Shown: positions 18,655 to 26,345 of the stretch, in pieces
Numbering within the stretch: the first letter of the stretch is position 1
Layout of the letters: each line of letters opens with the position of its first letter
Source of the DNA: Desulfuribacillus alkaliarsenatis
GTDB taxonomy: Bacteria; Bacillota; Bacilli; Desulfuribacillales; Desulfuribacillaceae
Direction of reading: 5' to 3'
NCBI RefSeq assembly: GCF_001730225.1
Contig: NZ_MIJE01000022.1
Coordinates: 209,019 to 273,018 of the forward strand
DNA length: 64,000 nucleotides
Made by a program: the position numbers and the translations under genes
The notes under the pieces: generated by a model
Databases searched by the model: none
Seen by the model: only the letters and a program-made list of their open reading frames with translations
Told to the model about the DNA's origin: nothing

Positions 18655-20327
18655 AGATGCTAGAGTATAAGCCTATATGGCCTGAAACAGCAGTTTTTTG
18701 GGGTGCTGGAGCAACAGCGGCGATTGGGGTTAGAACAACCCCGACTATCGGAGTATCAATTTATAGGCTAGTTATACCTGGAGTAAGTTTGCGTGAACGT
18801 GTAAAGCAAGCGATTCAATATGATAATTCAACATGGATAAATGCTGTAAAAGATCTTCTGATAATATTGGGTGATCCAGAAGATAGTGAAGATGTATCGA
18901 ATTGCATGCGACGTCAATATCCAAATCTATCAGATGTTGAACGTCAGACTAGGCTAAAACAACTACGAGACAGTTATGATTGGGGTAATCTATATAATAT
19001 TATTCGCATCTGTCCGGGACAAAGCGAAGAAGATTTTGAGCTTTCAGATCTATTCAATATTTTAGATATGCATATCCAGAATAATCAAGGTTTTTACGCT
19101 TATAATCATGCAGGTGACGAACCATTTATACCATCAGGAAAGTTAATCCAAGTACGTAATACATTGAAGATGCTGACAGTTTTGCTTCATACCCTTGATT
19201 TCCAAAATGCAATCTTAAATAACAGAAGTATATTGAATCAATATGAAAGTTTTGTAGAAGTATTATATAAGCTAATGGTTGATGAGGCACACGATTTATA
19301 CCCTGGCATGAATAAGAAGCTGACTCAACGAGAATTTTATTTATTTAGCTACTCAATAATATCTATGAATTGGGATCCTATTTTATTATGGCTGCTTTTC
19401 AATGTACATAAAAAGAATAATGACTTGAAGCGTACACATATAGGGATTCCACCTATGCCACTTAAGCTCTTTCACGATATGGGTGGTCATTTCATGGGGG
19501 TTCGCCAAATTGATGGTCAAACACCACAGGTTTGGTATCCATTTAACGAGACAGTTGTACAGAGGATAAATGATCCAGAACATGTAACAGGAAGAAGGGT
19601 TCGAGTAGGAAAATTCTATTTTCCGCATGGATGCTCTGGTTGGCGCGAATGCCCGAATTGTGGAAAATTAACAATGTATATGGGTAGTGATTGGGGTTTA
19701 AATACAGCATCGTTATTCCCGCCACTTCCTTTGCCAGTCTTTCAATTTGGTTTTCAAGCGAGATCTGCTGAGGAGTTTAGAGCACAAAATATGGGCAAGA
19801 TAGATGCTATACAATGCTCTTTTTGTGGTACATTGACAGAAACTTTTGATGCACCACTTATAATGCAAAGTAATTTTAAAGGGTTCCACCCATCATTTAT
19901 TGAAGAAGTCCAACGCGATATGAGGGTATCTCTTGAAGGAACTAAACACGTGGTGTTGATGGGATATTCACTTCCTTTAGATGATGTGATTTATCGTAGT
20001 GTTCTTTCTGCCAGAAAAAATAGAGGGGAAAGCAAACTCTTCTGCTCAATAGTTGGTAAAAGTTCAATTCTAACTAATGGCTGGATTTATGGAACAGGAA
20101 TTGAACAGTATATGAAAAGGATTAAAGAGGAAGAGCCAGAAAGTTCACTTATTAAAACAATTAAATCAGCTCAAGAGTTGTTTGGAATTGAGAATATACG
20201 TGTATGTAGCGATGGTATTCCTAATGTGTTTTTGAATGGAGAAAAAGCATCAGTTGATAAGGTTAAAGATTTGTTGTACCCAACGAATGTTTTCCAAGGT
20301 AATCGTGTAGAGAGAAAAAGTATGTAA
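18651..20327 (+). CDS. SIR2-like (sirtuin-fold) protein with zinc ribbon, candidate NAD-consuming defence effector
   Basis: The 558-residue protein shows the sirtuin landmarks in order. A nucleotide-binding WGAGATAAIGVRTTPTIG lies at 17-34. SMNWDP near 238-243 takes the place of the TQNID motif. A candidate catalytic His is in FPHG (H326), next to a four-cysteine zinc ribbon (C334, C337, C389, C392). A C-terminal VVLMGYSLPLDD near 433-445 is typical of SIR2-like proteins in bacterial defence. Relatives in Thoeris-, DSR- and Argonaute-linked systems degrade NAD+ to stop infected cells. The gene is coupled by ATGA overlap to the small unknown protein and follows the DUF6602 gene. Its placement next to type III-D cas genes suggests it acts with or beside them. 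NADase activity is inferred, not shown. Confidence 0.75.
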   Translation: MKMLEYKPIWPETAVFWGAGATAAIGVRTTPTIGVSIYRLVIPGVSLRERVKQAIQYDNSTWINAVKDLLIILGDPEDSEDVSNCMRRQYPNLSDVERQTRLKQLRDSYDWGNLYNIIRICPGQSEEDFELSDLFNILDMHIQNNQGFYAYNHAGDEPFIPSGKLIQVRNTLKMLTVLLHTLDFQNAILNNRSILNQYESFVEVLYKLMVDEAHDLYPGMNKKLTQREFYLFSYSIISMNWDPILLWLLFNVHKKNNDLKRTHIGIPPMPLKLFHDMGGHFMGVRQIDGQTPQVWYPFNETVVQRINDPEHVTGRRVRVGKFYFPHGCSGWRECPNCGKLTMYMGSDWGLNTASLFPPLPLPVFQFGFQARSAEEFRAQNMGKIDAIQCSFCGTLTETFDAPLIMQSNFKGFHPSFIEEVQRDMRVSLEGTKHVVLMGYSLPLDDVIYRSVLSARKNRGESKLFCSIVGKSSILTNGWIYGTGIEQYMKRIKEEEPESSLIKTIKSAQELFGIENIRVCSDGIPNVFLNGEKASVDKVKDLLYPTNVFQGNRVERKSM

Positions 20328-20344
20328 CAAATATTATAGAAATG

Positions 20345-20386
20345 CAACCTTCACTTATGATTAAACATGAGAGGAGGTTGTTTTTT
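20345..20386 (+). terminator. Terminator after SIR2-like gene
   Basis: CAACCT pairs with AGGTTG at the base of an imperfect hairpin, followed by six T. The tail AGGTTGTTTTTTGT is the same as in the terminator after array 1. It separates the cassette from the cas10 operon. Confidence 0.65.
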
Positions 20387-20411
20387 GTTAAAAAGACTAC
20401 AAAAATTGCCA

Positions 20412-20465
20412 GTTCGACAATATACGACAAGATTCGAACGAGGAGATAATTAAGTTTTGTCGAAG
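20412..20465 (+). promoter_or_regulatory. Copy 2 of the 54-bp control element, upstream of cas10
   Basis: It matches the element before the DUF6602 gene at 45 of 54 positions. In this copy the ends form an inverted repeat (TTCGACAA at 20413-20420, TTGTCGAA at 20457-20464). The arms resemble Spo0A boxes, but they are mismatched in the other copy, so that reading is weak. The cas10 start lies 44 nt downstream. Confidence 0.6.
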
Positions 20466-20508
20466 TGTGTGAGTAAACACAAAATCATAAAAACAAAGGA
20501 GTGAAATC

Positions 20509-22149
20509 ATGGCAGCCTATGTCTATCTTGATGTATCCCAAAAACAAGAGTATATCTATAAAAACAATAAGTTGAAAGACAACCTGTTGAGATCATTTGT
20601 TATTAAAGCTGTAACAGAAAGACTGTCTAGTGAAAGCTACGACATTAGTGATATTCAATCAAATCTAGGAGAGCTATTGTCACTAGAAAGCTATTTGAAT
20701 ACTGAATTTAAAGAACAGTTTCATTTCGAATACTCTGGTGGAGGGAATAGTATTATTCGTTTTAGCGGTGCAGAGATAGCTAAAAGCTTTATAAAGAATT
20801 ATTCGTTTCATGTACTAGAAGAGTACCCAGATTTAGAACTATATATAAGTATGGTTGATGAAGAGGCTGATAAGGATACACTACTAAACTTAGAGACAGA
20901 GAACGCTAATAAAATAAGAGAGTTACTAATGAAAAGAGCTGACAAAATAAAGGACGAGCGTCGTGCTCAGTTTAAGCGTTGGAGTTATGGTATAGAGGAA
21001 ATCGACAAAACTGGAAGAGCAAAAATCTATGAAGAAAAAAGTTATGAAAAAGATTCTTGTCATAAAGACAGCATACGAGAATTGATTCTGCGAGACATAA
21101 AAGCAGAAGTTGAGGATAAGAACGTACGAGTGACGTCAGAGTTGAATCACTATAAAAAAGAAAACGGAAAAAGTTATATCGGAGTCATATCAATCGATGG
21201 GAACGGAATGGGAGATATAGTTAAGAATGTGGTTGACTTTGAAGGGTTAAGAGAAGTAAGTGAGTATATTAACAATGTATATTTTACTGCAATAAAAAAT
21301 GCACTAATTGAACATGCTGAACAAAAACAGGAAATGCAGAAACAATTTGATATGGTAGGTAATAAACTTTTAGTCACACCAATTCTACAGGCTGGTGATG
21401 ATATATGTATAATTGTTGAAGCAAATCATGCAGTTGGAATAGCTGCAAGTATTCTAAAACAAATTATTTCGCTTTCTCAAGATGATACTTATAAAAATGT
21501 TACAGAAAAATACCTTGGAACTAAATACTTAACGGCTTGTGCTGGTGTTGCAATCATCAAGCATGCATACCCGTATTTTGAAGCAATAAAAGTAGCGGAA
21601 AAACTATGCTATGAAGCTAAAAATTTCTTACACAAGACACAATCAAGTTCAAGCAATTATCAGAGACAAACGTTTATCAATTGGGAAATCGTACAAAGCC
21701 AAGTGAATGAAAGAATTAAGTTTGAAGAATATAACAAAAACCAAGACTATAATCAGAAATTTACCGTGAAACCCTTGTGCATTGATCAGTGTGTAGGAAT
21801 CGAAGATGATAATATTATTAGCTTTGATGCATTTTTTGAAATAGTTAACCAAATTAAAATACATAATCAAGACAGAGATAACATGGATTCTATAAGTAGT
21901 TTTATTAGCAATTCTTATTTAGAGGGAATAAAACAGCATATGTATGGTGGAGTTGAACCGTATCGCTTTTTCCTAAACATAAATAAAGAGGCAACAGCAG
22001 AGTTGCAGGCAATTGTAGAAGATGCTATCGGTAGAAAGCTTGAACATCTACTAATCAGTGAAGAACAAAATGGAAGTCATGGGTATACATATTTAATCAA
22101 TGATGTTATAGAACTACTACCATTTGTGGGACGAGGTGATAAGGAATGA
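20509..22149 (+). CDS. cas10: Cas10, type III-D, HD domain absent
   Basis: The 546-residue large subunit of a type III complex. It starts directly with a palm-like ferredoxin fold (YLDVSQKQEYIYKNNKLKDNLLRS, then SGGGNSIIRF), so the N-terminal HD DNase seen in III-A/B is missing. The second palm has SIDGNGMGDI (D230) and QAGDDICII (A295-D298), an AGDD variant of the GGDD cyclase motif with both aspartates kept. Loss of HD is a stated hallmark of subtype III-D. Synthesis of cyclic oligoadenylate is therefore plausible. Only a single cysteine (in KDSCHKDS) is in the usual zinc-finger area. AAAGGAG precedes ATG 20509. First gene of the effector operon, overlapping the next by 4 nt. Confidence 0.93.
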   Translation: MAAYVYLDVSQKQEYIYKNNKLKDNLLRSFVIKAVTERLSSESYDISDIQSNLGELLSLESYLNTEFKEQFHFEYSGGGNSIIRFSGAEIAKSFIKNYSFHVLEEYPDLELYISMVDEEADKDTLLNLETENANKIRELLMKRADKIKDERRAQFKRWSYGIEEIDKTGRAKIYEEKSYEKDSCHKDSIRELILRDIKAEVEDKNVRVTSELNHYKKENGKSYIGVISIDGNGMGDIVKNVVDFEGLREVSEYINNVYFTAIKNALIEHAEQKQEMQKQFDMVGNKLLVTPILQAGDDICIIVEANHAVGIAASILKQIISLSQDDTYKNVTEKYLGTKYLTACAGVAIIKHAYPYFEAIKVAEKLCYEAKNFLHKTQSSSSNYQRQTFINWEIVQSQVNERIKFEEYNKNQDYNQKFTVKPLCIDQCVGIEDDNIISFDAFFEIVNQIKIHNQDRDNMDSISSFISNSYLEGIKQHMYGGVEPYRFFLNINKEATAELQAIVEDAIGRKLEHLLISEEQNGSHGYTYLINDVIELLPFVGRGDKE

Positions 22150-22904
22150 TGCCTGTATGTGATTCATATAAAATTCAGATGAGGTTATGTAGTGAAGCTA
22201 TTTTTGATAGTGGAGAACGAGAGAGAAACACGGTGCAGTCAAAGGTGTTGTCTGATTCCTATGGGTTTGTATATTTTCATGCTAAAACATTAAAAGGACA
22301 GCTAAAAAAACAAGCATATTGGCTCCTTAAGCAATATAAAACTATTGATGAAATTCAAAAAACCAATTATGGAGAAAGTTTTTATGAGTCAATAGTCCGT
22401 TTATTTGGTTTTAATAGTCAGGAAACTAGCAAACTTCCTGAAGGTAACAAATACAATTCTAACCGTGGTAGTGTTCCTGGAGTAATGAGACTTAGTAATT
22501 TGGAATTGGATGAGACTATTAGAAGATATTTTATTCAATTACATCAAGAAGACCTTGAACAAGATTATTTTCGCTTATCTCCATACGAGTTAATAAATGC
22601 ACAAACCAATGTGCGTATCGGAATCCAAATGGAAGATGGTGTTATCAAAAACAACATGTTCAATAGTTATCACACAGTTAAGGAAGGGATGTACTTCTAT
22701 TCGAATGTTACCTTTGAAGATGTATCAGAAGTAAAACAACCAGTAATAGATGACCTTGCACGTATCATATATTCATTTAAAAGAATTGGGGCCGGAATTC
22801 ATAGGGGTCGAGGGGAAATAAGCGCCCAATTATTAGTTGGCAAAGATAATAAGCCATATCACACGCTGATTGCAAGTGGAGATGGAGGTGCAAGAAATGT
22901 ATGA
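22146..22904 (+). CDS. Cas7 (Csm3-like) backbone RAMP protein
   Basis: The 252-residue RAMP protein begins by ATGA overlap with cas10. FHAKTLKGQLKKQ near 44-56 is the helix-capping G-x-x-x-KG motif of Cas7 proteins, and GAGIHRGRGEIS near the C-terminus is the glycine-rich loop. An Asp just before the KG motif (LSDSYG) is in the region where Csm3 carries its target-RNA-cleaving aspartate. This subunit should line crRNA and cut bound RNA. It overlaps csx10 by 8 nt. Confidence 0.85.
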   Translation: MMPVCDSYKIQMRLCSEAIFDSGERERNTVQSKVLSDSYGFVYFHAKTLKGQLKKQAYWLLKQYKTIDEIQKTNYGESFYESIVRLFGFNSQETSKLPEGNKYNSNRGSVPGVMRLSNLELDETIRRYFIQLHQEDLEQDYFRLSPYELINAQTNVRIGIQMEDGVIKNNMFNSYHTVKEGMYFYSNVTFEDVSEVKQPVIDDLARIIYSFKRIGAGIHRGRGEISAQLLVGKDNKPYHTLIASGDGGARNV

Positions 22905-24537
22905 GTACAGAGTTCTTGAGTTTCGCAGCATAGAGCCCTTGAAAATTGGAGCAGGTGGGAATAAAAGTATTTTCACAGAACCAACTAAAGAGTATTTGCC
23001 AGGCTCAACAATAAGAGGTGCCTTAATTTCACAGTTAGTGAGATATGGATTATTCAATGAAAACAAGAACAGCATCTTACATAATCTAAAATGTTACAAT
23101 GCTTATCCATATGTTGAAGATATTAAAGCTTTATTCTTACCAACACCGTATCATCTTCGTATGGACAAGCATGATTGGAGAAAGAAAAAGAGTTCTAAAG
23201 GAGAAAATAATGAAATTGATATTGCAAATTTGTCTTTAGACAGTAATAACAATCATAATGCTAAAAATCACTTGAAGTACTCATTTCTATCGGAAGTGGA
23301 CGGCAGGCTTCATGGAGTACAAGTTCAAAAAGAGTTTAGACTCCACCATACAACGGCTATCAAAGGAGATGAACCAGAAAATCTTTTCAGGTATGAAGCT
23401 ATATCATCAGGTCAAGTATTTAGATCGTTATTGAAATATTCTAAAGATTTAAGTTCACACATCAAACAAATACTCAGTAGCACAGAAACGGTTTATATTG
23501 GTGGTTCTAAAGGGTCAGGTTATGGAAAATGCAAAGTTACTCCTGTTGGGGATTCTTACATAGAATACGATGAGGCTATCAATGCGCTTGGTTTTCGATT
23601 TAAGAGAAACAAGGATAAAACCAATGAGATGGTGGTTGTTTGCTTGTCGGACTGTGTTTTTAGAGATGAGTATGGACAACCGACCAATTATCTGTCTGAT
23701 GATTTTATATATCAGCTTTCTGGTATAAAGGTCAACATCGGAAGACGGTTTATTCAAACGGGCTTAACAGAAGGATATAATACTAAATGGAACGCAAGAT
23801 ATCCTAAGGAAGCAACATTAAAAGCAGGAACAGTACTAGTTTTTAATATGCCAGAAGGCATTTCTATGACCGATAGAGATAGAGTAGGAAAATTACTCGA
23901 ACAAAATTTATTAGGATATCGCACTCAAGATGGTTACGGGTGGCTAGGAATCGATTTGGATTATCCTAACAAATTAATGCTAAATGAGTTGAAAAATATT
24001 GAAAACAATAATACTGCAGCAAGTCAAAGCACAAGTGGTCTATACGATTTTAAATTAGATGAGCAAATGCAAACTTTTAAAACTATATTGTCTGGATTAG
24101 CAAATGCCAAAATGCGTTGGCTGCATATGATTGTAATAAAATGTTCAGCGAATTCTAATGATGATTATCGATTGATTATTAATAAAGAACTTCGAAATAA
24201 CCATATAAACAAGTTTATTAAAGAACTTGAAAAGTACATTGAAAAAATAACTATAAAGAACCACTTGCATATAGAACCTTTACAGAATCGATATGCGAAA
24301 AATGATAAGCAGTTTTCTTTTGCAGGATATAACTTTAATGAAATTTGTGAATTTCTAAATAAGAAGAAGAATAATAAACTAGAGAGTTTCACTAAGAATA
24401 AAATCAATTCGAAACTAGGACAGCTATTTTATAATGATACGAACGAGGAATTTCGACATAAAATATTTCTGATTGATTTACTTTTAGCAGGATTACATGT
24501 TGAAAGGAGGTTGGACGGTAATGATACAGGCGAGTAA
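22897..24537 (+). CDS. csx10: Csx10-like Cas5-family RAMP with long C-terminal extension
   Basis: The protein has 546 residues from ATG 22897, chosen because GGAGG lies just upstream; the longer frame from 22870 is less likely. The N-terminal half has the RAMP signature (KIGAGGNKSIFTEPTKEYLPGSTIRGALISQLVRYG) and a glycine-rich loop GGSKGSGYGKCKV near 207-219, with a second GYGWLGID near 350. This is the Csx10 position and pattern of III-D, where the protein takes the Cas5 role of capping the 5' handle. Residues from about 385 onward are lysine-rich, mostly helical and not RAMP-like. They could be a fused Cas11-like small subunit, since no separate csm2/cas11 gene is present. Confidence 0.85.
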   Translation: MYEYRVLEFRSIEPLKIGAGGNKSIFTEPTKEYLPGSTIRGALISQLVRYGLFNENKNSILHNLKCYNAYPYVEDIKALFLPTPYHLRMDKHDWRKKKSSKGENNEIDIANLSLDSNNNHNAKNHLKYSFLSEVDGRLHGVQVQKEFRLHHTTAIKGDEPENLFRYEAISSGQVFRSLLKYSKDLSSHIKQILSSTETVYIGGSKGSGYGKCKVTPVGDSYIEYDEAINALGFRFKRNKDKTNEMVVVCLSDCVFRDEYGQPTNYLSDDFIYQLSGIKVNIGRRFIQTGLTEGYNTKWNARYPKEATLKAGTVLVFNMPEGISMTDRDRVGKLLEQNLLGYRTQDGYGWLGIDLDYPNKLMLNELKNIENNNTAASQSTSGLYDFKLDEQMQTFKTILSGLANAKMRWLHMIVIKCSANSNDDYRLIINKELRNNHINKFIKELEKYIEKITIKNHLHIEPLQNRYAKNDKQFSFAGYNFNEICEFLNKKKNNKLESFTKNKINSKLGQLFYNDTNEEFRHKIFLIDLLLAGLHVERRLDGNDTGE

Positions 24538-25900
24538 GATTATCAAGTATCAATTCACCTTAATGGCTAAGACTCCAGTTTATTTTGGAAGCGAGCAACA
24601 AGGGGAACTTATAAAGAATGCAGAGAACAAACCAATTTTACTAGGAAGTTCAATCGGTGGTGCATTACGGAATTATCTTAAAGAGCTAGGTACCGATGAT
24701 AATAAAATTCGTTATTTTATGGGCGGGAATAATGGAGTAGACTATGAGGAAAGTCGCATCTATATAAGTGATGGTAAGATTATCTTGGACGTGAATAATT
24801 CTGACAAGGATTATATTCGAAGAAAAGAAGGAACTATGATTAACTCTGATACTGGCTCAGCAAAAGACAAACACAAATATTATTTAGATTACTTACTGCC
24901 AGGAACAAAAATAATATTTAATATTGAATGTGAAGTAGAAGATAGCGAAGTAGAGAGTAATTATAGACAAACTGTATACGATTGGGCTAATGGCTTTATA
25001 CAAGGAGCATTGAAATTGGGTGGACAACAGAACAATGGCTTCGGACAGTTTGATTTAGAAGAATTGCGTTTAGAAGAAGTGGAGATACAATCAAAACAAG
25101 ATTTAGAAGATTATATATTTTCTCATAGAAAAGGTAAGTTCAAGCCTATACCATCTACTGAAATTGTTAAAACAATAACAACTAAATCACATATTAAATT
25201 TTCGTTAAGTGGTAGTTTTCCTTACGGATTGTATCAAAACTTCAAGATTAATGATAGTGAACGGACAGGATTGCAAAATAGAAATGGTAAATATTACTTA
25301 CCTGCAACTAGTATCAAAGGCATTTTTCGCAGTGAATTCCGAATTTTACTTAGCAAGTTTTTAGATCAAGAAAAAGTAGAACAAAAATTGGAAGAAGCAT
25401 TTGGTAGTCAGAAAAAAAAGGGAGCATTTGTTTTTAACGATGTAATACTTGAAAATGCTGGCTATGTCCGAACAATTAGGGGGCAAAACTGTAATCAGGA
25501 TAAAGCAGTAAAAGCAAAAGAGGTAAAAGAAACTGATTCCATATATATTAAAATTGACCGATTAACTGGCGGAGCATATGATGGTGCATTAATAAGACAA
25601 AATGAAATTTATGGTCAAGCTACAATTGATATATGTTTAGAAGGAGATAAACATTTTGTTTTCCCAACGATTTATATATTGAAAAGAATTGCAGCCGGCG
25701 CAATTCCGATAGGAGGGAGAACTTCTATAGGACTGGGAGAATTTCATGGTAATAAGATAATGCTACGAGGGTCTGTGAATGGAGATTTCAATCTAATAAG
25801 AGATGCAAGAAATATAGATATGACAAAAGAACAAGGGGAAAGGATGAAAAGTGACTATGAATTATTTAAAGAATGGTGTAACAGAGAGTTGTGTCGATAA
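24521..25900 (+). CDS. Double Cas7 RAMP protein (Cas7-2x-like)
   Basis: The protein has 459 residues from ATG 24521, which follows AAAGGAGG and overlaps csx10 by 17 nt. Two RAMP units are visible. The first has PVYFGSEQQGEL, GSSIGGALRNYLKE and KLGGQQNNGFGQF. The second, from about residue 225, has LPATSIKGIFRSEF near 262 and AGAIPIGGRTSIGLGEF near 390. Tandem Cas7 fusion matches the Cas7-2x subunit described for III-D complexes such as the Synechocystis III-Dv effector. It should occupy two backbone positions and carry one or two RNA cleavage sites. Confidence 0.8.
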   Translation: MIQASKIIKYQFTLMAKTPVYFGSEQQGELIKNAENKPILLGSSIGGALRNYLKELGTDDNKIRYFMGGNNGVDYEESRIYISDGKIILDVNNSDKDYIRRKEGTMINSDTGSAKDKHKYYLDYLLPGTKIIFNIECEVEDSEVESNYRQTVYDWANGFIQGALKLGGQQNNGFGQFDLEELRLEEVEIQSKQDLEDYIFSHRKGKFKPIPSTEIVKTITTKSHIKFSLSGSFPYGLYQNFKINDSERTGLQNRNGKYYLPATSIKGIFRSEFRILLSKFLDQEKVEQKLEEAFGSQKKKGAFVFNDVILENAGYVRTIRGQNCNQDKAVKAKEVKETDSIYIKIDRLTGGAYDGALIRQNEIYGQATIDICLEGDKHFVFPTIYILKRIAAGAIPIGGRTSIGLGEFHGNKIMLRGSVNGDFNLIRDARNIDMTKEQGERMKSDYELFKEWCNRELCR

Positions 25901-26345
25901 GAATCCTTCGCTCAATGAAATCGTTAATGGAGTACCCTTTTCTAAAAAGTATTTCTATATTGTCCATTTATTGGACCGTGTTTTGTTTGGTGAACAAAAC
26001 CAAAGAATTCAAGAATTATTAACAGCGGCTATTTTACAAGATGAGATATTGGAACTACATATCTTTAATGAAGAAAAGGAGTTCTTTGTTGCAAGAAATG
26101 ATGATGGTTTAGTTGCATATGAGCCATTAGTGCATGGGACTTTTAATTGCAAATCGAAAAACAAGAGAGTTATTACCAGAAATTATGTAATAGAGAAAGC
26201 CAATCAAGAGAAAGCCAATCAAGAGAAAAAATATAAGAGATTAGTAGTTAAAGAGTATGTAGATTATGATGAAGAGAATCATCTAGCTTATGTTGAAAAG
26301 ACAGCTTTGTATAAATTAGAGGGGGATGAGTATGGGAACAAATAG
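25857..26345 (+). CDS. csx19: Csx19-like III-D accessory protein
   Basis: The protein has about 162 residues. Its place between the double Cas7 and the large Cas7 and its strand-rich pattern (EILELHIFNEEKEFFVARNDDGLVAYEPLV, then RLVVKEYVDYDEENHLAYVEKTALYKLE) fit Csx19, a subunit known only from III-D. The start is uncertain: ATG 25851 and 25857 both lie inside the end of the previous gene, and no clean ribosome binding site decides between them. A perfect 15-bp tandem duplication (26193-26222) encodes a repeated KANQE segment. Identification is from context plus a weak sequence pattern. Confidence 0.65.
   Translation: MNYLKNGVTESCVDKNPSLNEIVNGVPFSKKYFYIVHLLDRVLFGEQNQRIQELLTAAILQDEILELHIFNEEKEFFVARNDDGLVAYEPLVHGTFNCKSKNKRVITRNYVIEKANQEKANQEKKYKRLVVKEYVDYDEENHLAYVEKTALYKLEGDEYGNK

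Noticed and set aside
20413..20464. Spo0A boxes (TTCGACA and TGTCGAA) before cas10
   Set aside because: They match the box, but the corresponding positions in the sister element at 17201-17254 are mismatched, so sporulation control is not supported.
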